This document shows, in pieces, positions 1 to 11,687 of a DNA stretch of 64,000 bases. The stretch is from positions 248,001-312,000 of the forward strand of contig JBAMDO010000035.1 of the NCBI GenBank assembly GCA_037074765.1, read 5' to 3'. Source of the DNA: Mansonella perstans (Eukaryota; Nematoda; Chromadorea; Rhabditida; Onchocercidae). The first letter of the stretch is position 1. Every line of letters starts with the position of its first letter. The translations under genes were made by a program, and so were the position numbers. Below the pieces are notes generated by a model. The model was not told the DNA's origin. It saw only the letters and a list, made by a program, of their open reading frames with translations, and did not search any database.

Positions 1-108
1 TGGAACAAAGAGATTAAACATTACGAAATTAATTAGGTGGCTCATAAAAGCCGTTAATACAATCAGATTTAAACCCTATTGGGAATTTCGCGTTATAAAT
101 TTCGCGAC

Positions 109-3100
109 ATGATCTACCTGTCGATTTACTCTCTTCCGTACTAATTTCTCTTCCGTACTGATTTTCAAAATTTAATCATTAATTTGGAAGGAAGCATTTT
201 TTTCTAAAACATATCCTACCATGTCTTCAAGGCCACTACGAATAGCATTTAATAAAGGATATGATCCTTTGCCACAATTTGTACCCTTGAAATCATCGAA
301 ATCAAGAGTCCATATGAAGGCACCGCCATAACCTTTCTCCCTGAGCCATTTCATCTGGAAAATTTCATAATGTCAAGCAATAACGCTGAAATATTATTTA
401 AAATGATAACATCCCAGGAATATATTTTTTTCTTTTCTTGCTGTCAACGAATCTATTGCTTTAGCGCTTATGACGACACTGATTACACTGTTTAGAACAA
501 GCGAAGTAGGAATTTACTTTGATTTTGATAGTTTCTTCGTTATCATAACCGTACCACTGATTTCCTTTTACCATGTATGCTCCAACACCCTCTTGATCAA
601 TTGTTTCGTTTCCACCTTCTTTCAGATATTTACATATCTTAAATTAGTCCATAGTGATACTTTCTGCAGATCGAATATGAGGAAAAATATTTTTCAAGAA
701 TTCACAATTAAACCTCCCAATAAGCCGCAGCACCGCCTTCGGGATTTGTTGTTGTTGGTGTCGAGGGACGGTTAGCCGGGGCTCCAATCATTGTTTGCGA
801 AGGATGGTCCAATGTCCATCCCCGACCGTAAGTCGGAATTCCAATGATAATTTTATGTTTCGGCATTCCCTTATTCGCCCAATAATTTGCTGCATATTCC
901 TCAAAGAATCGAAAATTCGCTTTCACACAAGCTGCAGAAAATTTGAAATCTTATGATTTCAAAAACTGACAGTATTAAAAACTCCGATTCCGGAAGTTTC
1001 GCCCTTTGTTGGGCGCAGCTTTCCGTGTAGGTCGACATTCTTCTCCCAACCACCGTGCAAATCATATGACATTAGGAATAGCAGATCGAAATTTCTACAA
1101 ATTTTAATATTATAAAAAAATTGTTGAAAAATTTGTAGTTTTTACTGTATCGCCAATAAATGAACATCTGATATGTAAAATCAGATATTGGAGAAAAAAG
1201 AGTTTACTTTCCCAGAGACTGAACATCGTAGCTCTTATCAATAGTCTCTTTTCCGGCTGATACAGCAGCGGTCAAAAGTAATTGTTGCTTTCCCGATGTC
1301 TTGGCTTCATTCACAAACGCTTCTTTCATTTCCTGCAGAGTTATTCATTTTTCCTTATCTATAATATCTCAGTTTTGCTTTAAGAAAGTAAACTCACAAC
1401 AAAAGTTATATAAGATGTAAACTGAAATTTGGTGACGTACGCAATATTGCCAGAGATTTCAATTAAATATAATGCTAAACTTATTTAGAAATATAAATAC
1501 TCACCGCAATAAGATTGGCGTGTTCTTGAGCGACGCCACGTGGATATTCCCAGTCAAAATCGAATCCATCAAATTTATTCTTGCGGAGAAATGCTATGGC
1601 TGATTCAATGAAATATTTTCGTTTTTCTGCTGACTTTGCAACGGCCTAAAATTTTTTTATACCATCTGATTTATGATAATATTTGAGGAAGAAAACAATG
1701 AATGAAAGCTGAAGAATATCGAAGAAAAGATATCAGAAGACCATCTGTGAGATGTACACCGGTATGTTCAACGAGTCCGAAAATAGAAACTAACAGTGAA
1801 GATTGGTGATCCGAAGGTATATCCGCCATAGGAAAGAATAACTTTTAGCCCTGGGTCACTCTGTTTCAGTTTTGTTACACGTGAGTACATTCCTTCTGAC
1901 CGTTCCGTATCTTCATCGTTCCATTCAAAAGCTCTGAGATCAAAATTATTGAGCAGTTAAAAGCACTTAATGATTACGATGAAAATAGTATTCATTTGAA
2001 AATGCCATTCATATTTCTTATCACAAATATCATTAACAACTTACAATGACTTGCCTGACTGGTCGATTTTAGCAAATGCGTAAAGAATGTGAGTGCACAA
2101 ACTTTTTGGGATATTTTCGGGTAAGAATTTGCCATCTCCTTCAAGATAAAAATGAATACTCAATCGAAGAGTATTGCTAGTAACTTCGACATAATTTTTC
2201 GATGACCGAAATATATTTGCATTCTAGAAACCTTATCAAAAAGGGAATTTTCGCTTACATTGTAAATCAAACTATTAATTATGCAATTTATTTCTCTCGT
2301 TTACATTCGTTAATATTTTATATGAATTAAAGCTGCTTTCATTTGATCTTAGGCAGTTTAACGGCTTGCGAATTTTTATTCGCAATTAATTTATAAACGC
2401 TTTTTTTTTCTTTGGAATTGTTTCAACACTTTGTATAAATAAAATTATTCAAAAAATCATTGAACCTTGTCGATACTGAGCCCAGTTAGTATAGTAACAT
2501 CCACGAACAAAACCTGCAATAAATTATAGCCCAGAAATATTTTCGAAACTATCTATCTTTTGTTATTTTTAAAATAAAATGTTTTGTTTGAATTCTGTAT
2601 GTTCTCGTTGAATATTTTTTCATCTTCAATTTAGCCTGTTCATTTTTTATTTCTTATAAGGACTTCTGTGAGGTTAAATGTATGACATCGTGCTTGAAAA
2701 TTTCGGACTGGAATAACTGATGATGCTTAGCTGATGATGATGACGCTTATGTGATATGGTAATTAATATGTTGTGTGATACATATGTTTATCATAATATC
2801 AATCGATGAATCGACTGGATTTGTTACCTCCGACAAACTTTTCTCTTTTCACTTTACTGACGTACTCTTATTTGAACAACTAACCATATGTAACAGTAAC
2901 TGCACTGCTGAGTATAACGAAGGATATTAGCATAGTCCAATTCATGTCAATTTGCAGAAGCTATTGTCCACTTCTGCACTGGATTTCGATATTTATTGTT
3001 ATGATTAACTAATTTTACTTTCATTAATGGCATAGTTTGTAAATATTAAGTATTTATGTGCAAGCAGTGGAAAAAATCACATGAACTAATTAATAGTAAT

Positions 3101-3425
3101 TATAAAATCACTGTTATAGCTAATTGGGTTTCCATCGTCGATTAAGAATACTTATTTTATTTTTGTTTAAACTGAAAAATGCACAACTAAACAATAAGAA
3201 AATATTGCATTGGAAGAAATAATATGAAAAATTATCGGTACATATAAAAGATTAAGGAAGAAATTCATTTGGAAAAATCAGAAGTAGAGTTGAAGCTGAA
3301 ATTTCCGCAATATCGTTGTAATGATAGGTCGTTTATATGATCATGTCAATGCTCACTTTGATTCACTTTTATATGCTAGTCGCTGTGTAAATACCGAATT
3401 ATAAAACTCAAGCTGAAATTAAAAT
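109..3425. repeat. Segmental duplication, copy 1 (3.3 kb)
   Basis: This segment is near-identical to 12535-15993. It carries ten chitinase exons plus about 480 bp upstream of the start codon. Homology begins abruptly at the shared string atgatctacctg (109 here, 12535 in the other copy), and the sequence to its left is unrelated. On the right, homology ends after gctgaaat(t/c)aaaat at 3425/15993. Most of the length difference is about 110 bp missing here from the intron that copy 2 holds at about 12825-12935. Differences are scattered point changes, so the duplication looks fairly recent. Confidence 0.95.
172..2945 (-). CDS. GH18 chitinase, C-terminally truncated paralogue
   Basis: Secreted family-18 chitinase, predicted to hydrolyse beta-1,4-GlcNAc polymers outside the cell. 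Exons on the minus strand, all in phase: 2885-2945, 2466-2513, 2045-2138, 1795-1933, 1505-1645, 1208-1332, 971-1094, 714-899, 518-637, then 220-354 or read-through to a stop at 172. The start gives a signal peptide ([21 protein letters not shown]). A GH18 SYGG strand is in exon 4. The catalytic motif DGFDFDWE (about residues 140-147, E147 the expected proton donor) is in exon 5, [10 protein letters not shown] in exon 7 and [12 protein letters not shown] near the end. No stop interrupts these exons. The linker and chitin-binding exons of the sister gene are absent because homology stops at 109. If the donor at 219/218 is ignored, the protein ends after a short novel tail (about 406 aa). Otherwise it would need exons outside the window. 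The exon 8 acceptor is TTTGAG where copy 2 has TTTCAG. Confidence 0.85.
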
Positions 3426-4670
3426 GAACGATTAGCTGCAGGAACAAGATATTCACGAAAAATGCAAGCAAATCTAGCAGCTGGAAATACATGGGAAACA
3501 GGAGAAAAAAGGAATTGCATAAATATCAAAGATAAATGGAAAAATCAAGGGAAAACAGAATAAAAAGCGCAAAATGAAAATATATCTGTAAAGTAATCGG
3601 CAAGTGTCGAAATGTGAAACCGTAATGGTTATTGAACGATAGTCGAGGACAAAATAGACAGTAAGGTCTGCAATAATTTAGACAAGTCTTTTTTGAAACG
3701 GCTTATCAAAGAAACTGTTCTTCGGGAAAAAGCAAACATTTCCATAAGAAAGCTGAAAAAACATTCGGATAGCTACAGAACTGAAAAAAGTCAGAAAATG
3801 ACGAGAAAGCTGGTAAAACGGAAAATAATGCGATCCTATTTGTTGAAAATTTTACTAATAAAAGTTTTTACTATATTTATTGTTATAATGCGGAAGAAAA
3901 AGATGAAATGTAACACAAAATATGATGAAATATTTTTGACTGCAAAAGAAAATTACGAAAATTCACATACCGTATGTATCGTCAAGTCATTAAGCCACTG
4001 TTGGAAATAATTGATATTCGCCTTTGACCATAAAATAAATTCGCATATATTCATTTATCAGGGATACTCTTGTTAAGGCAAAAGTTAATTTTTTCACTTA
4101 ATTTTTTCACCTTCACTTAATTTTTTGTGTTACGTCCATTGAGCTTTCTCTACAGTAATCGCATATAACAAATACAGTTCAATCATTGTACCTGGCTCTT
4201 ACAAATATCTTCAGTTGTTTCTATACCAAATTAATATATTTTAAACATGGATAAAATCGCAGAATGTAAAGAAAGCTAAGGTAACTGCGTATTGTAATTA
4301 TGTTTTAATTCACCGTCAATCTTCCAACAAGAATGGAAATTTGATCGAAATTCCGAAATAAAAGTAAAATGGTGCAAAATTAAGTGCTCTCTTTTACATA
4401 TTCCATATCTCGTGAACAGCTCAATCTTTGTATTGACGATTTTTTGATGAATATATTGATAAAGTTTTTGCGAAGTTTAGAAAAATAAAATCAAAAATTA
4501 TTAGAACCGTTAGAAGCTTCATGATTTTTTTGTCTAGTTACTTGAGGTTAAAATAATATGCATTAAGTGGATTTCTTTGAATAAATTGATAAAAATGCTA
4601 ATTCTAAATAAAATTGTTAATCGAAATAGAAAAAGAAATTTTGCATGCAAACCGCAGAAGTTACTTCATG
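3426..4670. other. Intergenic, no gene recognised
   Basis: Unique AT-rich sequence between the end of duplicated copy 1 and the left LTR relic. A 105-codon lysine-rich open frame at 3693-4010 (+) has no recognisable domain and looks like chance in A-rich DNA. A short local repeat built on cacttaattttttc lies at about 4087-4125. Confidence 0.5.
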
Positions 4671-4679
4671 AAGAGGCAT

Positions 4680-5278
4680 ACTTCTTTCGGAAAAAATCTT
4701 GGCAAATTTTCCTTTTAATATCATAAATGAATGAATCATATAGCTTTTTGATGCATTTATTATAATTGTGTAGCATCCAATGAATGGTAATGTTTAAATT
4801 TTTTCTCGCAGTTCAGATCAGTAATGACAGAGCACTTATTATACCCTGTAAATTATCGTTCCTTACTATTTCAGAATCTAAATCGCGATATTTATGGTAG
4901 TACATAAAATATCTATTGTAACGATTAAGCTTGTATTCTAGTCTGCCAATATATAATAATTTTTTCTCGATGTATCTACAAAAACACAATTTTTGTCCAG
5001 TTATTCATTAATCGTCTACGAATAAATCCAAATTTTTTTTTTGTAAATACCTATCAATGTTATTATAAAATGTGTAGAGTCAGCGACAACTGGGTTGAAT
5101 TCGACACACCGCGTACGATGCAACAGCATCTCCCGACACTTCATCTGTGTACGCACCCAAGAACTAACGGCTAGCCTGCATGGATCTCATCCTGACTAGT
5201 CATCAGTAACAAAAACTCAATCCAATAAAGGTAATTTTTTTATTCCGGCGAAAATCTGACTTCCATAACATTATTTTT
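4680..5278 (+). repeat. Decayed 5' LTR of BEL/Pao element 1
   Basis: About 4680-5100 aligns in the same orientation, with many substitutions, to about 10490-10870. Shared blocks include ttttgatgcatt, ttgtagcat, attgtaacgattaagctt and caatttttgtcca. Immediately after, tttggtgccacgagccg at about 5279 looks like a primer-binding site adjoining the LTR end, and a gag-like ATG follows at about 5300. The exact LTR ends could not be fixed because the copies are too diverged and no target-site duplication was seen. Confidence 0.65.
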
Positions 5279-5730
5279 TTTGGTGCCACGAGCCGAAAAG
5301 ATGTCAGTCGGTCTGGTAAAAGCGCTCAATCGACGGAAGAAAAACTGGAAAGGATAATCGACGAAATAAAGAATATGGACTTCACTCTTTTGAACAACAA
5401 ACAATAACAGCAGAGAAGAGAATCAACAATGAGAGACTTGACGTTCTGAACTGTATATCCAAAATATCAACAAAGAATGATTGGAACTCATGACTCATCA
5501 TGAGAGATATGCAGAGATGGTCGGCGACAAAAAGGATTTCTTCAGTTTGATTAATGTAATTGAAGAAGCCATATTACCTTAAAAGTTACATAAATATTAT
5601 CAAACAGCCTTCAAAGTTTGAAAAAAGGCTACAAAATAAAAGAAACAATTCAAAAAAAAGAGCGGATCTAAGGAGTCCATATAAATTTACTACAAATGTT
5701 TAGTGGCGATTCAAAATCCTGGCGAAAATT

Positions 5731-6003
5731 TTGAAACGGATTACGTTGCAACCGTTCACACATCTAAACAATATCTTATATCCGAAAATTGTACTCATAT
5801 CTTTAAGGACAAATGCTACAGGCTGTAAAAGGTTACAGTATACTCCTGAGAATTATAACGTAGTATGGGAAATTCTGGTCAAGAAATTTGGGAATTTAGA
5901 TACTAAAAAAAACCTATTTTGCAATGAACATATTCTATTGAAAAAAATGATCGGGAATGTAGAGTTACAGTGGATACTATCAACCGAATACTTCGCCAAT
6001 TAG
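5731..6003 (+). pseudogene. gag (DUF1759-like) fragment of BEL/Pao 1
   Basis: A 90-codon open fragment that reads as a BEL/Pao gag capsid-like segment: TPENYNVVWEILVKKFGNLD followed by an ILRQLE-like relic after a frame change. In the family this domain forms the particle structural protein. Upstream and downstream frames are broken, so this is a relic, not a gene. Confidence 0.75.
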
Positions 6004-8554
6004 AACTGATAAATGAGAATTTAGAATACTCGAGTACTGAAAACACCACTGAAAGCAAGCTATCGAACTGAGCCCTCGATAAAATGTATCAACAAAAGGA
6101 ACAATAAATGTGCTCAATTGCCAAGCTTTGAAATTTCTTGAAACTACTGGCACAGAGAAATGAACGAATGAATCAGATCTAATCAATAAATGCTGGAAAA
6201 AAAAAGAAATTAAGCAGTCGACATTAAGTAACCGGATTTTGTTTAGCATGAAAAGTGAAACTTCTGTTATAAGTAATACTAAGCAACCTACCTTATATGA
6301 TCACAAATTAAATATCAATTTGAAGATTACTAAAGCCACCAGAGGACGTTGTTCTTTTTTTAAGGAGAATCACTAGCACAATGAATGCCAAAACTATCCT
6401 ACTCTTAAGCAACGAAGAAAAACGCTTAGAAAAAATAATGCTTGCCTCATTTGCTTGTAAAGGGGACAAACAATACTAACTGCAAGAAGAAACGTTTGTG
6501 CTTTTACTGCAAAGGTCGTCACAACACTACGCTGTATACTAAATACGACTGCAAAGATGGCTTACAAGTCGATGAAGCTGCCAAAGATGAATTGTATTCT
6601 ACGATTAATAGTAATTCTATAACCGAACGAAAGGATCAGAAAATAAAGAAATTCTATTATTATGTAAGGAAATTAAAGTTGTCAATTCAAAGAAAAAGCG
6701 CTAGCCTTATTTGATATTGGTTCATAGCTATTCAAAGGTTTAGCCAAGCGATAAAATCTATAAAAAATACGCGAAGAAATTTGGTAAAAGACCATTTGGT
6801 AAAAGCTTCATTTGGTAATAAGATACTGAAATCCTGTCTCGTTAGCAAAGTTTAAATTGACGTAAAAAGTTAATAAAAACAAAATCGTACGAGTCAAGAC
6901 GAGCAGCATGATGGATCATTTAACGAATAAGCTATCAGTATTTCAACTGAATGATCACAAATTATCCTTCGTGGAACTTCAGGAACAATTTGATAGCCCA
7001 AAGAGCTACTGAAAACAATCTAACTTACTTGTCGGAGAGGATTACTTTCATTAGACTAGAGAGAGTTCAAAATTTAGAGTCAGGATTTGTCTTACTCTGC
7101 ACAAGAATTGGACTTATTTTAGCCAAGAAAGGTTACATAAACAAATTATACAGCATCAAAACGAAAGAAGCTAGGCCAATAACCACGACCAATTTATGCA
7201 TAACTACTACAATTAGTGTTTTTAACATAGAATAATTCTGAAAACTAGAAGTCATAGATATTCGAGGACAGCTTAATCCACAATGATTGAGAAGCATTGG
7301 AGCAATTTAGAAGAAGTATCAACAAGTACAATGAAATATTTCAAATCCGCTGGTCATGAAAAGAGTCAAAAATCGAATTAAGCAACAGCTATGGACTATG
7401 TTATGGCTGATTAAATTCACTAGTCGAACGAATTCGAAACAACTATTGTTCGCTTCAACAATATAATGAAACGATTCAAAAGTAGCTGTTTTTAAATATA
7501 ATTGAAGTATCGCTCGAAATGAATGAGGTCATTATTTGCTCTATCATAAAATTTTTGTAAAGAAAGGAACAGCACGAAAAAACTTATAATTATTTATGAC
7601 ACTTCAGTGCACCTTGCAGGAAAGAAAATTTAACCGATATGTTATATCGAGAACTGATAATGCTTCCAGATTTGTGAAAATATTGCTTCATTTTCGGATT
7701 ATGAACAAGGTAATGGTAATTCCTACAAATAGAACATGCATCGTTCCCAGTGAAAGTGCACAAGATTTCTATGGTTATTCGAAACCAGGAAACTGTAGAA
7801 AATTTGAAATGTTATCGTTTCCAAAGGGTTCCATTTGGAATAATATCGTTATCCTTTTTGCTATTAGCTAGTATTAACTACCATATAGAAATTCATGGTT
7901 AGAGATTAGCAAAAATTCCCATATGGATAACTGCTAAAGAAACAAAAGAAAAGCTTCAAAAATACCAGAAATAAAAACTATCTTTGCCGAAGCATTAATG
8001 ATCATTTGGAATTTTTATCAAATAATAAATCGTCATCCTTTTTGGCTTCAATATTACCCGATCACGATCGAATCGAGGTAGGTCGAAAGAAAATTCTGGG
8101 TATTAATTGGAATCACGAAAGAGATAGCCATATTGATAATTTTTTTTGAGTGGAAAAAATTAACTAAAAGGCGATTTTATAGTTTCTGGCCTCCCAGTTT
8201 TGACCCATTGGATTTTTTATAAGATTTTTCTTCAAAACCTATGGAAAAAAGGATATTCGTGCGATAAAAAGATATGGCAATCATTGATACACTAATGGCT
8301 ATTGAATGTCACAGAATTACTGCAATTGGCAACAAAATTTCGCAACACAAGTGGAAAGCCTTCACCGATGTATCAATTGCAGCCGCTGTCTATATATTAA
8401 GTTATAGGGCTTAAGGAGCAACAACATCATTGATCTACGCAAAAACTCGACTTGCACCAATTAAGGGATTCACCATTCGTCGTTTAAAAAAATTAGCAAT
8501 ACTTGTTGGAGTTCGAGCGGCTCGATTTTAGTAAACCGATTATATTCAAAAGAA

Positions 8555-8758
8555 ATGAAGGTGAGTTTATGGTCAAACTCTAAGTGCCTATTATGTTGGA
8601 TATGTAACCATTCCAGATTACTACCTGGATTTATACAAAATCGAGTTGAAGAGATACAAAGTTCGAAATCTTTATTTCATTACATTCCAAGTGGACACAA
8701 TTCAGTCAGTGTGACAACAAGAAAACTTACTCCTGTGGAACTTGAACAAAATGAATAG
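8555..8758 (+). pseudogene. RNase H-region fragment of BEL/Pao 1
   Basis: A short open fragment matching the part of BEL/Pao pol between RNase H and integrase: SNSKCLLCWI (family: D-S/T-K-x-x-L-x-W-I) and RVEEIQ, then a YIPSGHNSVSVTTRKLTPVEL stretch (family: Y-V-P-x-x-x-N-P-A-D-x-x-T-R-G-L). It is broken on both sides. Basis: motif recognition only. Confidence 0.7.
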
Positions 8759-9361
8759 TGGTGGAAAGGACCGACATGATTAAAAGAAGAATAATTCGTC
8801 CGATCACAACGGGAGTTCAAAATCGATGAATAATCTAAAAGTGAAAACCAAGAAGAAAGAAAGAAATGGACTGTCTTTAAGATAGTCATTCAAATTCCTA
8901 AAGGTTTCAAATTCATAAATGGAAAGGGTTTAATAAATAAAAGATTGAAGTAAGGACTTTAAAATTCATCAAAGTTATAAGCTTTTTTCATCGACGATTT
9001 GCAGTTGTTTTGATACAACCATAATCTACAGGAAGGAAGTATTTTCCGCTGACGATTATAAATTATCAGAATGGGTGCTTCTTAGACAAAAACAATCAAA
9101 AGAGATTACTGAAGAAATAACTTAATAGCAGCTATGCCATAATGAAGATGACGCCTTTTGGAGATCAAAAAGTCGGCTGGAAAACTTTAAGCTGGATGAA
9201 GGCAGCAAACACCAAGATACTTTCCCAAATATAATCGGTAACTGAATTGATTATACTACAGCGACATGAAAATTTATAATCATAGCTCACACTCTTTCAA
9301 AGATAAGATTGTAAATTCTGGATGTCAAAAGAACGGACTGAAGTTAACGAGTTTTCAATAA

Positions 9362-9616
9362 ATGCATGGTTTGAGACGATGGGCGCTCAACTATTCAAGT
9401 TACCTATTATGCTTCATCTTCCTGACGTTCGAATTAAACTTTCGCGACTTTCGCATAATTCGTTTCGATTATTTGGGTCCTCTTTCTGCTGAGGTCGATA
9501 GCGATATAATTAAAAGGTTGACAGTCCCATTTACATGCTTCACCACCAGAGCAGTGCACATGAAACTGATAGAGAACCCGTCGCCGAGTATACGTTCTGA
9601 GGAGATTTATAGCTAA
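9362..9616 (+). pseudogene. Integrase fragment of BEL/Pao 1
   Basis: Contains the start of a retroviral-type integrase core: FDYLGPLSAE, where the family has an acidic residue in D-Y-F-G-P-L, then FTCFTTRAVHMKLI, the BEL/Pao signature F-T-C-L-x-T-R-A-V-H-L-E. The reading frame ends soon after, and later catalytic residues are not seen in frame. Relic only. Confidence 0.8.
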
Positions 9617-10489
9617 ATGAAGTCATCCTGATTGATTTCAAGCAATAATACTAGTCAATTCCAGTTGGCTTTCAAGAGTAAATTAGCATACTTCTTAGCC
9701 AAAAGAGCGATGGTCTGAAAAAACTGAAATCCCCTAGTATGGTGGAGTATACGAATGACTGATCGGACCAACAAAAAAAAGCAATAAGACGAGCTACTGG
9801 AAAAAACTACTATGAGAAAGCAAGTAAATTACATTGTTACGATAAAAAGCATCGTCAACATGCGACCATTAACTTATGTCATTTTCGATAACTGCATATT
9901 TGTACGTCCCATGGATTTCCTATCACCTTATCATTTACCAACTTTCCACCAGTGATAACAAAACTCAAGATGAATTTATTTTACAGAGACCAAATACCAG
10001 AGAAAAATTTATTAAACAGTGATTGAAAACTCTTAAGATTCTCGATGTATTCTGGGGTGAAGAAATGGAAATTTAATCAGTGTAAGAGGATTAACCACAA
10101 GGAACATATTTCTCAAAAATCTGTAAAAAAGAAGAACGCCACGTGAGAATGAACTGTTTTAATCGATGAAACGAGATTTCTAGAAGTATGTGGAAGTTAG
10201 TAAAAATGAAGGAAATCAAAGAAAGCATTGATGAAAGGATAAGAAGCGCCGTATTGGAATTACTCCATGAAAAACTTTTCATTAGGCCAATGAATTTATT
10301 ATATCCTTTAGAAATAGACGACCAAGAAAATTCACAAATCGAATCAACAATGGCTGAGAAACTAGCGCAGGACAAACCTATACCTATATCTTCATAAACT
10401 ATGAACACAACGAAACGACAAACTCAAGTGAATTGCATTTTAGCTATATCAGATATTCACTCCCCATACAAGTATTTTTGTTTCATCGG

Positions 10490-10870
10490 AAGTTTCGTCG
10501 AAAAAGCCGAAGAAAATTTTTCTTTTAATATTTTAATTGAATGATTCTTATAGTTTTTGATGCATTGATTATAATTTTGTAGCATATAATGAGTGGTAAT
10601 TTTTAAAGTTTTTCTCACAGTTCAAATCTTATTATACGTTTAAATCTTCGTTCCTTATTATCGCATGATTTAAATTGCGATGCTTACTTTTAGACAAAAC
10701 ACCTATTGTAACGATTAAGCTTATGTTCCTAACCTACCAATATTGTATCCAAAAAAGTACAATTTTTGTCCAAATATTCATCAATCTAAGAATACACTCA
10801 AATCTTCTGTTCTATATGATTGTTAATGTTGCTATAAAGGATGGAATTAGCGACAGAGGATTAAACGCAT
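10490..10870 (+). repeat. Decayed 3' LTR of BEL/Pao element 1
   Basis: Diverged partner of the LTR relic at about 4680-5100, in the same orientation and order. It contains ttttgatgcattgattataa, tattgtaacgattaagctta and caatttttgtcca. The two copies share most positions but with many changes, so insertion is old. The right end may extend towards 11060, but similarity fades. Confidence 0.65.
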
Positions 10871-11069
10871 CGAATCCGACGAGAAAGCACCTTTGACGCT
10901 TTCTCCCTCTATATGCAACACACAACGATTATCAACATCAAATCCCCAATCTCTAAATCATCTATAGGCTTTATAAAAGAATCAATACACAATTTACTCC
11001 TATCATCATACTCATAACTCCAGTATCACTGATGTCCAGTAATTTTCAAAGTCAACTCAGACTCACGGA

Positions 11070-11590
11070 ATATTTGGCCCTGATACTGACATAAGTCAAA
11101 ATCCAGGTCTTGCTATAAGAATTAAAAAATTAATAATTAAAATCTGCAAAATCAACTCAATCATCCGCCTAACATTACGTTTAAAATTAAGCTTAAAAGA
11201 ATTTCCATAAAAACAATCGCAACCACTAGTAAAACCATAATAAAAAACCCTAAAAAAATAACGACACTTCTTTCTTCTTATCAAGCTATGTTCAATTTTT
11301 GGATCTCATTTTCGGGCAGATATTTTCCGCGTAGCGAAAAAAGGAACAAGGATTTCATTTCTCAGTACATAGATATTAACGTTCTCCTTGCCACTGATCG
11401 ATATTTCCTTTTGATTGCTGTTGCTGCGGAGTTTTTCAGTCGTGATACGAAGTAGTTATATTCTTATCTTTAAAAATTTTATCAGAAAATCAGTCATTTA
11501 CCGATTTTACTAGAGGATCTTTATTGGAATCCATTTCGTCTTCTTTTTTGGGAATGTTGTTGGATATTTGTTGGAATCCATCTTGGTATG
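11070..11590. other. Intergenic, downstream of chitinase copy 2
   Basis: No gene seen. The right part is likely 3'-flanking DNA of the minus-strand chitinase. Short open frames here are shadows of AT-rich sequence. Confidence 0.4.
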
Positions 11591-11593
11591 TCA

Positions 11594-11599
11594 TTTATT
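11594..11599 (-). terminator. Candidate poly(A) signal for chitinase copy 2
   Basis: Plus-strand tttatt reads AATAAA on the minus strand, about 90 nt downstream of the chitinase stop codon. The position suits a nematode cleavage/polyadenylation signal. A second tttatt lies near 11519. Placement is inference, since AATAAA is common by chance in DNA this AT-rich. Confidence 0.4.
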
Positions 11600-11687
11600 T
11601 GTGTCCCAAATCAATCTTACTGCTGTGAAAAATTTTTTTTTGTAATGGAAAACAAATATGTACATCACAGCGGATCACTTGACAGAA

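Larger units (their letters stand above)
5279..10480 (+). mobile_element. Degenerate BEL/Pao retrotransposon 1, internal region
   Basis: Pieces of gag-pol occur in canonical BEL/Pao order but with many stops and frameshifts. They are: gag-like start (about 5300); DUF1759-type gag segment with YNVVWEILVKKFGNLD (within 5731-6003); a poor zinc-knuckle relic CFYCKGRH (within 6442-6560); an aspartic-protease/A17-type segment TRIGLILAKKGYI (within 6951-7235); a reverse-transcriptase segment [12 protein letters not shown] (about 7810-7850); an RNase H/A17-like segment with NSKCLLCWI and HYIPSGHNSVSVTTRKLTP (8555-8758); and an integrase segment FDYLGPL with FTCFTTRAVHMKL (about 9460-9575). No domain is intact, so the element is dead. 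It sits between the two chitinase copies. Confidence 0.85.

Noticed and set aside
3693..4010. 105-codon Lys-rich open frame
   Set aside because: No recognisable domain and biased composition matching A-rich DNA. Nothing supports coding.
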